From Saururus chinensis (lineage: Eukaryota > Streptophyta > Magnoliopsida > Piperales > Saururaceae), in contig CP141141.1 in NCBI GenBank assembly GCA_035235625.1, forward strand, positions 42,307,719 through 42,371,718: DNA of 64,000 bases, read 5' to 3'. A program made the translations under genes and the position numbers. The notes under the pieces were generated by a model. The model made no database searches and was not told the origin of the DNA. It saw only the letters and a list, made by a program, of their open reading frames with translations. Each line of letters opens with the position of its first letter. Position 1 is the first letter of the stretch. This document shows positions 23,049 to 34,930 of this stretch, one piece after another.

Positions 23049-25852
23049 CGCTTGACTTATTTTCAAAACAAAATATAAAAAACACTTCTTAGATAAAGAT
23101 GCCTACATGCTATAACATTTTGAGAGTTGTTGGTCACCACCCTGAGGGCCTCGAAATGGGAACAACGAATACACTCTCATCCCTTCCTCTTGAGCCTCTT
23201 CACATTTCTTCGTGTGAAGAGTGTTGTCACTAGGGCTACTTCTCGGGTCGGGTTAGGTCGGGTTTTGCAGGACTCAACCCAAGATAGGAACCGAGTTCCT
23301 TGGACCCGACCCGATATAAGATCCGAAAATTTTTTAACCCGACTCAACCCGAAAAACCTGAGAACCGAAATAGGAACCGAGATTGTATCTTGGGTCAGGT
23401 TGGTTCTAATATTTTAATCTAATTTGACCATATAATGAATTAATTTTATCTATAAAAAATTATAAAAATTCATATAACTAAGGTTAAATATGATTTTATA
23501 AGTTAATTAGGAACTTGGGTCAGTTCGGGTCGGTTCTTGGGTTTTTAGATACTGGACCCGACACGACCCGAGATTTATGTAATGTCCCTGAATTTTCTAC
23601 AATTTTTTGGGATTTTTCTGCTATTTTTTCGATCATTTTTTGCGGGAAAATACGACGCTTTAGCGTATTTATATTTATATATTTCCCCCGTATTTATACC
23701 CGTAGAGTTGGTGTGGGGCTTAGTCGCAGGCCGCGAGCCTCGTTGTGCGCTTACGGCTCGAATTTTGGAGGTTCGACGCGCAAACAGTGAGTTACGCGTG
23801 TTGAGGACATATTTGGAATAATAATAATAATAATAGTAAAGGGCTCGGGCTCGGCCGAGCCCGATCCAGAACCTCGTGGAAGAACCGCCAATCTCTCGTT
23901 TCCTCTGCTAGCCGTCGCCAGCCGCCGGTGGGCCGCAGGGCCGCCGCCACCGGCTCCCCCCGCTGTGTGATGGCAGGGGGCCATCGTCCCGGCCCCCATG
24001 GCCGCTCCGCCCTGACTCTCCCCGATTAGAATCTTTTCCTCTGTTTTGTGTGTACTGCCGCCACAGTGGGCCGGCAAGGGCCGACCGGCCGGCGACGGCT
24101 CCGCCATGGGCCGGCGAAGGCAGGAGGCCAACCCTCCCAGCCCCACTTGGCCTCCTCCGCCGTCCTACTCCATTTTTCCCCTCTGGAACTCTATTTTCTG
24201 CCCCTGCAGTCGATCTCGCCGGATGGCTTCGGCCGCCGTTGGACGGCCCTGTGGTGCTCAATCGGAGTCGCCTTGGTCCGGCGACGATGATGGGCTACCC
24301 CTCCCGGCCCCGGGGGTCTCCACTCCGCCGCCCCAGTTGATTTTCCTCCTTCTGCCCTATTTTCCTCCGGAGTCCTGTTTTGGACGAATTGGTGGCCGCC
24401 GCCGGTGAGCCACGTCCGACGGACCTCCGTCCAAACTCGCCTTGGTCCGGCGAAGGCTTTGGACCACTCCACCCAGCGCGGATCCATCTCCTCCGCCGTC
24501 CTCTACTCCGGCCAGTGCATTTTTCTCGTACTGTGCTCGGTGTTTCTAGTGGGTTGTCGCCACCACCGTTGGCTGATGCAGGCGGCCCAGCCACTATGGA
24601 CTCCGCCCCAGCCTGGCGATGGCCCGGGGATGGCCCCACCTAGACCGGTTCAGCCTCCGTCTCTCTCCCTTGCTCAGTCCGGGAGCCCCATATTTTTGGT
24701 ATACGTCCGTTTTGGACGTGGTGACTGCCGCCATCAATCGGACACCGGACTTGACATGGTGGACCTTCGTTTGGCTCCGCCCCGGCCCGGTGATACCAAT
24801 GGGCCACCCCTCTGGGCCTTTTTCAGCCTTGCAGCCCGTAGCCGCAGCTAGTTCTGCCTCACCGGCATATTTGCCATTGACCCTTCTTGCCCTTTTACGC
24901 TGTTGGTATCGGACGGCCTTCGGCCAAAATTAGTATGACTTACCGTGACCGAAGGTGGATGAGTTCACCTGCTCAGGCCTTGGCCAGTGACGGCCTTGTG
25001 GCCTTTACTCGACCCTGAACCTTCCCCTTGCCCTATGTCGTGCGTAATGCACAGCTGCCCACACCATGGTGGTGGTTGTGGGTGTGATCGGTGATGTCGC
25101 CGTTTCGTTTGGCCACCACTAGGGCCTTAGCCCTGTCAGCCTCTTATGAGCCTTGGACCGCCTCTGTCCCTCCCCTTTGGCCGCGTGTATAGGGTTTAGG
25201 CGCCGCATTCGCGCCGCCTGACCATCAGATGGCTTTGCCATCGAGTGGAGTTGACACATAGCCCTCCACCATCTCTCTTCTGTCCTCGAGCGTCACCCCA
25301 TGCCCTCCGCCCTTATGTGGGCCCTTGTGATTCGAAATCGCTGCCGTTGGGTGCTGTCCACGACCGATTTCGATGTCTTACAGCCGGCCGAGTATTTCTC
25401 AGCCACCAGCCAACCTTCAGTGAGTACACCCTCGACTTATGGTCGCACCGCCACTTATTTTGGCTTGACTTTTCTCCCGGCCGCCCTAGTGTGCCGCCGT
25501 TGGTCGCGGATTTTACCGCTTTGACTTCTGACACCTCGTTTGGCCGTGATTGTTTTCAGCACTTCCTAAACCCCCAGGACAGCAGCTGTCTCAGCTAGGC
25601 AACGGTTTTGACTGCCAGCTCCGTCGTCGACACCGCCACCATCGTATGCTCGCCATCGAACATCATGATTACGAGGTAGGGGAGCTTTGGACTCGCAATT
25701 TCATGATAACATGCTTTGAATGAATAGCAGCATGCTAGGACTTTATGATTAAATGCTATGGATGTTAAATCAGATCTGTTTGCATGATGTAAAAGGGTAA
25801 ATTATGCCATGCTGAAATGCTATGACGTGCATATGGGCCGTAGGCATATTTG

Positions 25853-26100
25853 AAGTATGTATGGAATGTGTGTATGTGCTAGTGATGGCTAACGCGTATG
25901 TTTGAAGTATGTGTGTATGTGCTAGTGATGGCTAGCGCGTATGTTTGAAGTATGTATGTATGTGCTAGTGATGGCTAGCATGTATGTTTGAAGTATGTAT
26001 GTATGTGCTAGTGATGGCTAGAATGTACGTTTGTAAGTTATGTATGCGGTTTATGCATGTGCTAGTAATGGCTAGCGTGCATGTTTGTAAGCTACGTATG
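25853..26100. repeat. Minisatellite in the 5 kb LTR, ~47-bp unit
   Basis: GTGCTAGTGATGGCTAGC...TATGTTTGAAGTATGTATGT repeats about five times with small changes. Confidence 0.85.
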
Positions 26101-26869
26101 TATGGCAGGATGTGTATGTTATACGTATGTGTGATAGACATACGTATGTATGATGGCTATATGCCTATCAGATGGATATGTGCAAGTGTATGTGGGCAGA
26201 AGTATGGGCGATGGACAGTAAGAGGTGACAGAGGTTTCGTCTAGATGTGGATATGGATATAGATGCGTAAGCGTATAATGGATGATAGAGGATACAAGAT
26301 ATGAGTATGATGGGCGAGCGTGGAGCGGTTGGTTTGGTTTGTATCTTAGCTTATGTTGGGGGACTGTCAGACAGTAAGAGTGTGCATAATTGTACAAGCA
26401 TAACGTATAGATTATGAAGTGAAAAGTAAGCTCAATTTGTAAGGTATAAGTAAAAGGGTGACAACTGGGGTTGGCTCTGAGGAGCTTCATTTGATGATGT
26501 CAGTGTAAGATGATTTTGCCATAAGGTGGATGGCGGAGTATGTAAGATTGTAAGATTTTAGTGTATGATGAGTTTGATCATGACATGGACGGGTTAAGCG
26601 AAGTCTGCTGCCTTGTCGAACTAGGGTTTCGGATCGGACTCAGCTTCGGTTTGATCAGTGGAGCATGGTACGTTTGAGTGCTTGTGTGGCATAATTGTAC
26701 CGCATAATATACTTAATTTAAACTTGAATTATAAGAAAGCTAATGATAGCGTTGTGAGTTTGAGACCTGAGGGTTCGGCGGATTAAGTTCCGTGTTTGAG
26801 CTAGCCGATAATGAGTCGGCTGAGCATTTATCATGTCTTGCCATGGTGTTATCCTGCAGGTTGTTGTCT

Positions 26870-27115
26870 GTGTGCTGTTTAGAGCACCGGACGTCTGATG
26901 CTTTGCTGAGAGCGACGTATGTTTTCGATTTGGTCTGCTTGCTGTATAAGCCCAGACGTTTGATGCTCTGTTGAGAGCGATGTACGTTTCTGACTTTGTC
27001 TGTGTGCTATATGAAGCCCAGACGTCTGATGCTCTGTTGAGAGTGAAGTATGTTTCCGATTTGGTCTGTGTGTTGTATAAGCCCAGACGTTTGATGCTCT
27101 GTTGAGAGCGTTGTA
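26870..27115. repeat. Minisatellite in the 5 kb LTR, ~68-bp unit, four copies
   Basis: Each unit has CCAGACGTNTGATGCTCTGT, then TGAGAGCGANGTANGTTT and GGTCTGTGTGNTGTATAAG. A shorter ~38-bp duplication (GGCACTATAAGACCCATTAT) follows at about 27184-27252. Confidence 0.85.
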
Positions 27116-27499
27116 TGCTTCTGCCCAAGAGTGGCACTGTACGTTCTGCCCAAGTGGCACTGTATGTTTTATGCCCAAGAGTGGCATGGCACTATAAGAC
27201 CCATTATGGTGGGCAATTCTATGGCACTATAAGACCCATTATGGTGGGCAACTGTACAACCCCTTATGTGTGGGTGTTTATGTTTGCGCGCTTAGGTAAG
27301 TAGTTTAATGGATCTACTCTTACCTGTTTGATCCAGTGCCCCATGAGCATTGGTGTGCCTTACCTTCGAAAAAGTCCATGGCATCTAGTCACTCCCCGGA
27401 TGTTAAGGTGTTGCCCCAGTGACATTCTTTTCCATTTCGACGCTGGAGCTTATTAGTTGTAATGAGCTTCAGTGGTCGTTGATATGTGTACAATTATGA

Positions 27500-27930
27500 G
27501 TTTGAGCACGACTGTAAGCGTATGTGTATGAAAACGATTGGAAGTGTATGAGTATGAGTATGACTGTAAGTGTATGAGTATGAGCACGACTGTAAGAGTA
27601 TGTGTATGAGTATGATTGTGAGAGTATGTTTCTGAGTAAGACAGTAAGTGTGATTTTGTGTAAGCTGTACAAGTAAGGTCATACAGGTATGTGTAAGCTG
27701 TATGAGTGAGCATATGATTGTACGAGTAAGGTCGTGCAAGTATGTGTATGTTGTATGAGTATGCGTACGATGGTACGAGTAAGTTTATAAGACCCTGGAT
27801 AGGGGTGTTTGTGTAAGTTTAATTTGATGGTACGATTTTGGCACGATGGTGCTTTTAGTATGTTTTTGGCATGATGGTGCATTTGGTATGACTTTGGCAC
27901 GATGGTGCATTTGGTATGTTTGTATGTGCA
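27500..27930. repeat. Two further minisatellites in the 5 kb LTR
   Basis: GAGTATGA(C/T)TGTAAGTGTAT-like units run over 27500-27770. GGCACGATGGTGCATTTGGT-like ~31-bp units run over 27838-27920. Confidence 0.75.
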
Positions 27931-29025
27931 TGAGCATGATATTGGTATGTCTATCTGCTTCATGTTTGAGTTGCATGAACGCATGTATTTATGAACTTAC
28001 TGAGTTCACCGTTTGGGATTTCCCCTACTGGGTATTTTCCTACTGAGTATGCAAATACTCACCCTACCATTTTTAGCCCCATGGTTCAGGAGGCTTTTGC
28101 AGGTTTGTGATGGAGAGCTCCTGGAGATGGATGCTCATTTCAGCGGTGGATTGATTCCCATTGACTCAGGTACATGCTTGACTCACTGCAAGTTTATTTG
28201 TGTCACGATTTCATGTATTGGGTGAGACGAACATTAAGATGCTTATTCTTTCTGGACTTTAGTTTGGATTAGACTGTGGACTGTTATGGGACTTGCACTC
28301 AGGGATGCCTGGGAGAGTTTTGTATTTAAAGTCTATGATCATAGCAATTTATTCGTACGGTTGTTTTCGAGTAGCGCCTGAGGATTTTTGCTTTGGCCGT
28401 ACGATGGTTAATCGAATGAGAAAAACTTTGGATGAGAAAAAATGATGTGTTATGTTTTAAATTATAAAACTATTTTATCAGGTTTCGTATTCGTCATTTT
28501 CTTCGATTTATAGCAGTTATATTGCAAAACTTTTCCGTGAATTTTGAGGAAAATGTATGAAAAACCACGGGCGTTACAATTTACCCGGGTTTTTTTTCTT
28601 AGACCCGACCCAACCCGAGATAGGACCTGACCCGACCCAACCCGGGTCAATTTCGGGTCAGTTCCATCCGGATTGGTTCGGGTCCTGGTTTTCGAAGCAG
28701 CCTAGTTGTCACGCTCAGGTCGGTACTCGAGACTTCCCGGCCCAGCCCGGCCCCGATAAGGCAAAGATCCCCCGGGCCCGGCTGGCATTCCCCCATGGCC
28801 GGACCCAGAGATGATGTGGCCCATTCGGAGCAGTGGGCTCTGAATCGTCAGCAAAAATGGTCTCGTCAGCTGTCATAGTGTGCCACTACAGTCTCGTCCA
28901 ACAACCGCTGTCGTCCTTCTCCTCGCTCACGTGGATCTGGTGATAGACGAACGGCTGAACGTGGAAAATGCCTCCCCGCATCTGCCGGTGGCCGGTCCGG
29001 AATCTGGAGGCGGTGAAGAAATCAC

Positions 29026-29890
29026 TAGGGGTGCTTCTCGGGTCGGGTTAAGCCGGGTATTGTAAGACCCGACCCTACCCAAGATAAGACCCGAGATATA
29101 TAAACCTGACCCGACCCGAGATTATACCTGCAATCTTTAAACCCGACCCGACTTATAGTAAAACCCGAGATACCCAAGAACCCGAGATAAGACCTGAGAT
29201 CTTATCTCGGGTAGGGTCGGTTCCAAAAACTAGATGTATAATTTGATATACCTGCTGAGTTGAATAAAAAAAAAATTATGATGAAACTGCCTTAAAAATT
29301 AAATGCATTTTGAATGGCACAAGGTTGCCGATGGTGATGTGAGGCGAAGGAGGATGTGGTCGGCGGTGTTTGGCGGAGGAGAATGGATCTGAGACACAAG
29401 AGCGATTCTTGTCCAAAAAGATAGGATCTTGGCCGATGGTGATGTGAGGCGAAGGGGGAATCGGTTGGCAGTGTTTGGGGGAAGAGAATAGATCTGGGCC
29501 ATGGGAGCGATTCAGGACCAAAAGGATGGGATTTTGGCCGGTGACGCCGGTGATGAGAGGAACCAGTCATCAATGCCGCTGAAGGATGAGGTGAGATGGA
29601 TCTAATCGTAGGAGTGCAGGACGCAGATGAAGAAAATTAGAAAAGCAGCAATCAGTTTAGGGGGAGAGGAAGGAATATATACTTAGGGTTTATGCTGATA
29701 CTCCGGGTTGGGTTATGAGTTAATTTTGGGTCGGTTCGGGTCAGGTCCTGGGTATTTTGTGAGTAGAACCCAACCCAACCCGAAAAGCATGTAAGTTTTA
29801 AATTTTAATACCCAACTCAACCCGACCCGGGTCAATTTCGGGTCAGTTTCATCCACGTCGGGTTGGTTCCGGGTTGCGAAAGCAACCCTA
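29026..29890. mobile_element. hAT-like non-autonomous element 2 (865 bp)
   Basis: Ends TAGGGGTGCTTCTCGGGTCG and GCGAAAGCAACCCTA form inverted repeats, with a perfect 8-bp duplication GAAATCAC (29018-29025 and 29891-29898). The empty site GAAATCACGCATCCCC is intact in Q4 near 35783. It belongs to the same family as element 1 (shared GGGTCAATTTCGGGTCAG near the right end). The interior holds a ~110-bp tandem duplication (29320-29540) that creates minus-strand open frames without coding meaning. Confidence 0.9.
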
Positions 29891-29984
29891 GAAATCACGC
29901 ATCCCCACCCACACAGAAGTGTGTTGTCCAGGTTGATGGTCCATCCAACTCCAATCCGTATATTCCTTCCTGGTGCCGGCTTGG

Positions 29985-32900
29985 GCTCGGTTTGGGCTTC
30001 GGCTCCTTCTGTTGGTGGCTCTCATAGCAGGTCCAACTCCCCCACAAGTATTTTCACTCCTTTGTCAACGAATGATGGGACCATCCCTTAAGCTTCCACT
30101 CATTTTCTCAGCGCACGTTCATTATTGGTGTAACAAATAGATTAATGATGGGGGTGAGATCATCTAATCTTTTAATGAGATTCCTCTTATTATTTTAGTC
30201 AGATAAAGTGAGACAAAAGAAAGGGTTCACGGGTCACTGTTCAGCAACATTCGGCATTCAACTCCGTTCCCATTTGTCTTCTGCTTCCGTTTTGGCTCTT
30301 TCTCTATATCCTGCCCCCGCATGACATTATTAAAAAAACACCCATGAAAATGCCATCTCTATTGAAGCTCCTTCCCTGATGCGATTTCACTTTTTAATAA
30401 TCAAACCAACGTTGCAAGTAATCAAATTATACAAGGATAAAAACCCGGCTTACTCATTAGAAAATCACGAGTCAACCAAGAGTGACGGTTAATTATATAA
30501 AACTAGCAAGAAAGCACGCGTATGTCCCATGCAAATATAAATTAAATAAATAAAATTATTCAAAGATTAAATGCTTATGAATGAAACATCTTTTGCATTT
30601 TTTGTGCATTTCATATGCGCATAACCCTCTTAAAAAGTTAGAAAAACCATATCCAAGTGGGATTTTATTTGATAAAGCTCATATTTTAAATAATGTAAGA
30701 TATATAATATTTAAAAAATATAAAAATATTATTGGGAGCATGCTGTATATGTGGTATTTGCAAAAAAGTTCAAGAAATTATACTTATATAAGGTTTCATT
30801 TGATAGAACTTATTGATGGCTTTTCCAATTGCATTAAGATCGAGCAAATATGAGTTTGATAACGTAAGATATAATAATACAAAGTTGAAAAAAACACAAT
30901 TTGAAATGTGGACCCATGTCATGTTAACTCCAAGTACCTAACTAACATGCAACAACAGTATAAATATATATGGGACACTCATAAATGTTTGAAGTCTAAG
31001 TAAATTTTTTTACTCAAACACACAAATCACACATTAATTCAAACTTAAGTCCATAAAAATTATAAGAAATTTGAGGGCAATATAGGAAGTTTGTCAAAAA
31101 ATTTATGGCATGGTTCTTTATATAGTAGTATAATATTATATGATGTGATATGATTTGAATATTCAACCCAAGGGCATAGTTTTTTTTATCTTTCTAATAG
31201 TTCATGAAAAAACAGGTCGAAGTTTTTGTGCATCATGAGTATCTTTGGGTTCATCTTAATTGAAAATTGAATAATTTAATCAAAATTAAGTCTTAAAACT
31301 AGATATGTAATTGCTTGAACTCTCCCCTCAAACTTGATAATATTGCATTTCTTGACCATGAGGTGTTGTGCATAGGGATTTCTAAGGTTTGTGAGGATTA
31401 GATAAGAAGGAAATGTGAATGGAGCACTTGGAATATGTATTCATGATTAGTATGAATTTTCTCATGGAGGTGGCAGTGGGCCAGGCTGGGCCAAGTTAAC
31501 CTATTAAGCTGCTAAGTAGGCTCAGTACGGTCTGTCATGGTGGCACAACCATTGTAGTTGCAATTAGAGAGACTAGTTGAGGCCGTAGCCAGGGAAGCTA
31601 ATCGGGGCCTCTCTAGGCGGGGTGAGGCTAAGGAGGAGGGCTGGCTGTCGGCACCTTGTTACCCACCATGTGAGCTAGCCCAAGCTCTAAGGGTATTGAG
31701 TCAGCTAGCTAATGGGTTTGGACACCCATGCCCAGTGCCCCTGGCAGGGCCCAGTGGGTTGGCCTGCACTTTTGTCACCCCTATTTTCACATAGGATGGA
31801 TGTACTTGTTACTTTTTTTAGATGAGCTTTTTTTCAAAGAGTTAGATGCCAAGGGATGCACTAGGATCGGAGCTTGCCATTAGGTTTGGTGGCCTTGTAT
31901 GGCTTACAATTGAAGAGGAAAATAATATTTATACACCTAATTTTTCTACATTGTAAGTTTTACACCACTTGTGATTGGATGGAGAAGGTGAGAAGGTGGG
32001 TCTCACCCGACAATATGAGATTCACTTTTCCTCGTCAAATCACGATAAGTGGTGTAAGGCTTATAATATAAAAAAAAGAATGAGGCTATATGCACCTCAA
32101 TAATCCCCTCAGTACCCCCAATAACCCCTTCATAAATTTATAAGTAAAATGGGGTGCTGAGAAGATTATTGGGTTGCATATAGCCTCATTCTAAAAAACA
32201 ATAGGCATAAAAATATCACTATCCAAATGGAAGATTCGGTTTTGGGCGTAGAGAGTGCTTCCGTTCTCCATGGAGTGATGTTATCTTAAAATTCGAACCC
32301 CAAGATACAAAGGCTAAGTGGAGGAAGTTTGTTCCTCCACTAGCTCCGTTTCAATTCTAAATTTTTATGCTTACTGCTATTTTTGCTAATAACAGCATTC
32401 ATCTTTGAAACGTCAGTTTGAAACGCAATGAAAATGTGGTCTATGACATACTTGTGTAGAAGTTTTTGGTTTGTAATGTTGGAAAATTTTTAATTTATGA
32501 ATTAATTTTCTTAATGGAAGTGGATTAGCCAGTCCGCAATCATCATGCTCATCTCCAGTCATTTATTCAGTTTTATAAGCCCAGGAATCAATAAATTAAA
32601 AGTACTTAAAAGCCATCACTAAAGCCCATTTGATATTCTTACAAAAAAAATTCAGAATCTGCTAAACGAGTTGTTCATGATTTTTTAAACGAAGGGCACA
32701 TTTAGGTTGTTTTAGTCTTTAAAAGAAAAAGATTTTGGGTCACACATTACTGTAGATAAAATTGAAGTTATGTAACCCGGGCACCATTTCCTATGTGGAA
32801 ATGACTCCGGACTTTAACTTTAAAGTCCAATTGAGACTTAAAAATGCTTTCTTTTTAATATTTTAGACATTATTTTTTACATTTTGCCCTCTCTTATTTA

Positions 32901-33525
32901 TATTTGGCATCTATAGCTAAAATTTATAAGTTTTTATTTTGCTATATAGGTAAATAGAAATGCTACTTGAGCATTTTGAATGATATATTATTTTTTAAAA
33001 CCTCCATTGAAGATGCTCTAAGCAATTTTTATTTCCCATCCAGTTAGGCCATAATACCATTTTTCTAAACTAGTCCAAACTTGAAAGGTGTCAACTTTGG
33101 AAATTGGGACAAAAAATGGAATGTACCATATTCTTGAAACAAAATTGCCTCCAGGAAAAAAATACCAAACGTAAGTCACAATACCAAAATAAGTTACAAT
33201 ATGAGAGTTAATTTTTTTTTCAATACGAGGGTTAATTTTTTTTTTTCAACATTGAATCAACCAAAAAAAAGCCTTTTTTAATAAAAATGTCCGGCTCCCC
33301 TTGTCTAGCATTATTTAGCACAAAAATTTGTTTCATATTAATAGCTATATTTTATTCAATTGAAATAATCGAATACTTAAAAATAAGTACTAGAAACTTA
33401 TTTCCATTCTCTTATATGTGAGTTTCACCATTGAATAAAAATTATTACTTTTTTAAATATAACTATTTATATTAGATAAAAAGAATACAATTTATATAGT
33501 ACATAAAATATTAGCCAAGACCTGA
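29985..33525. repeat. P2: second copy of the P segment
   Basis: Aligns in order with P1 (15004-18077). It is longer because of sequence at about 31140-31650 not matched in P1 and a 114-bp MITE at 32078. P1 and P2 show scattered substitutions and indels, so the duplication is not recent. Confidence 0.85.
32078..32191. mobile_element. 114-bp MITE present in P2, absent from P1
   Basis: GAATGAGGCTATATGCACCT at the left is mirrored by GGGTTGCATATAGCCTCATTC at the right. P1 at about 16766-16780 reads straight through the site, so it inserted after the duplication. The target is A-rich, which hides the target duplication. Its ends resemble those of the element at 57789. Confidence 0.8.
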
Positions 33526-33837
33526 GATCATGACCAAAAGCTTGTCAAACTTGAGCATTAATAAAATGATTTAGAGGAACCCTATGTTCTTCTCTTTATC
33601 TTTCTGCATGTCATACTCCATCTCGCTGTCGGAGTTGGAGGCTTGTGGAGACTTGGAGAGAAACAGACATGTTGGATTCATAAAGCTGGGCCCTTTGTGA
33701 AGGAAGAAGTTTCACAGTCCATTCAGAGAAAGGGAAGTATTTTCACACTTGATGCTCATTTATATAGAGCATTTATTTTAAAAAATAATAGTACTCATAC
33801 TAACACATACATTAGCGCATGTATCTTAAAAATAAAT
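33526..33837. repeat. Q3: partial Q repeat
   Basis: Matches the first third of Q1 and stops at CATGTATCTTAAAAATAAAT. It is followed at 33839 by CTCCCTCTGTCCTATATTAA, the start of a Stowaway-like sequence without a clear far end. Confidence 0.8.
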
Positions 33838-34045
33838 ACTCCCTCTGTCCTATATTAATAGCTCCAATAGAAAAAAATTTATGTTTTATATTAATTGCTC
33901 CATTCCGTTTAATTTAAACCTAGATGCATCTCCAATGCTTCTCACGTAAAAAATTCATCTCGGGCCACCGGTGCTACCTATCAATTTATGTGACTCCGCG
34001 CCAAAAGAATTAGCGGGAGTTTGATTCATTTTTAATGCAGAGTGA

Positions 34046-34363
34046 TCAGACCCAGAAATTCTTCTCGGTGAAGGTCTGGCCCAACTGCTAGTTGGCAGGG
34101 ACAATGTTCCAGACTTCTAGGAGGTGGATGTGCGGTGATCGAAGGCGGTGACACGGAAGGAGAGGGACTGCCCCACCAGGATGGCGTTGGACTGCTAGTT
34201 CTGGCCCCAGTTGTGGCTCATGGGCATCCACCTAGTGCAGGACCCCTTCACTCTGACCCAAGTGATGTCCCCGATGCCGGCGACGTTGGAGATGAGCACC
34301 GGGTTGAAGTAACGGAAACTGTGGGCGGTGAAGCAGATGCCTCCCTATTTTCTGCACGGGACC
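34046..34363 (-). pseudogene. Alpha-expansin last-exon pseudogene
   Basis: The minus strand begins after a TGCAG acceptor, where expansin exon 3 normally starts, with VPCRK. It continues [42 protein letters not shown] and QLGQTFTEKNFWV and ends at TGA (34048-34046). This is the cellulose-binding-like C-terminal domain of alpha-expansins, cell-wall loosening proteins. Three conserved tryptophan codons have become TAG (GQN-stop-QSN, TSTS-stop, PAN-stop-QLG). Another TAG follows VPCRK, and a codon is missing nearby. No earlier exons were found on the minus strand at higher coordinates, so only this exon remains. It lies in the spacer between repeats Q3 and P3'. Confidence 0.85.
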
Positions 34364-34364
34364 C

Positions 34365-34649
34365 TGCAGCGCCACCACCCCCAAAAGAGAAAAAAATAAA
34401 CAAACAAACGTTAACAGATCGTGAGACAAAACCCTCAAATCTGTAGATGGCACGGTCCCCCAAGAGCAACTGTAGGTTCGGTTGCTTGCACGACGAAAGC
34501 ATGCTGGAGATGGAGGCCTTGGCCCGAGCGGTTGTGAAGAAGGAGAAGGATGTAACAAGGCTGACAACTGCTAGCTTGATGATAAAGGAGAGGAGGGTGT
34601 CGGGGTGGCTGGCGAAGGAGAAGCAGAAGATTAAGACATGGGTCTGCAT
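34365..34649. other. Spacer with unrecognised open frame
   Basis: A plus-strand frame from 34447 encodes a Lys/Glu-rich stretch (ALARAVVKKEKDVTRLTTAS) that looks like a helical protein segment. It runs into the P3' repeat without a proper end. It may be another gene fragment; I do not recognise it. Confidence 0.3.
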
Positions 34650-34930
34650 TGAATCAACTAAAAAAAACCCTTTTTTAATAAAAATGTCTGGCTCCCTTTG
34701 TCCAACATTAATAGCTTCATCTAGTACAAAAATTTGTTCTATATTAATAGTTATATTTTATTCAATTAAAGTAAACGAATACTTAAAAATAAGTACCATA
34801 AACTTATTTTCGTTCTCTTATATGTGAGTTTCACCATTAAATAATTTTTTTTTTTTAAATATAACTATTTATATTAGATAAAAAGAATACAATTTATATA
34901 GTACATAAAATATTAGTCGAGACCTGAGAT
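34650..34930. repeat. P3': 3' end of the P segment, third copy
   Basis: Matches 33247-33525 closely (for example TGTCTGGCTCCC, TACTTAAAAATAAGTAC, GAGACCTGAGATCATGACC). Confidence 0.85.

Larger units (their letters stand above)
23578..28578. mobile_element. Solo LTR, 5.0 kb, nested in hAT element 1
   Basis: Starts TGTAATGTCCCTGAATTTTC and ends GGGCGTTACA, with a perfect 5-bp duplication ATTTA (23573-23577 and 28579-28583). The length, 5001 bp, is at the top of the range for plant LTRs. The first 2 kb is GC-rich (about 23840-25650) and the rest carries several minisatellites. No gag-pol or second LTR is present. The start motif relates it to the 3.5 kb LTR, but the sequences are otherwise divergent. 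Confidence 0.85.
23231..28704. mobile_element. hAT-like non-autonomous element 1 (about 468 bp plus nested LTR)
   Basis: Ends TAGGGCTACTTC and GAAGCAGCCTA are inverted repeats, flanked by a perfect 8-bp duplication GTTGTCAC (23223-23230 and 28705-28712). Its interior is made of CCCGACCC/GGGTCGGG-type repeats. It is interrupted by the 5.0 kb LTR at 23578-28578. The TAGGG start and 8-bp duplication fit hAT. There is no transposase, so it would depend on a partner in trans. Confidence 0.85.
19037..29984. repeat. Q2: Q repeat split by three insertions
   Basis: The Q sequence survives in pieces: 19037-19124, 22645-23230, 28713-29025 and 29899-29984. Between them lie a 3.5 kb LTR, an hAT element that itself holds a 5.0 kb LTR, and a second hAT element. 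Removing these insertions gives a sequence that aligns end to end with Q4. After 29984 the P2 copy starts directly. Confidence 0.85.

Noticed and set aside
22790..23092. Open frames rich in Ile-Tyr on both strands
   Set aside because: They are read-throughs of the TA/CATA microsatellite, not genes.
23751..25598. Many overlapping open frames of 80-150 codons in GC-rich sequence
   Set aside because: They lie inside the 5 kb solo LTR, overlap in all frames and show no protein family.
29276..29573. Minus-strand frames of 67-93 codons
   Set aside because: Produced by a ~110-bp tandem duplication inside hAT element 2, with the same text in shifted frames.
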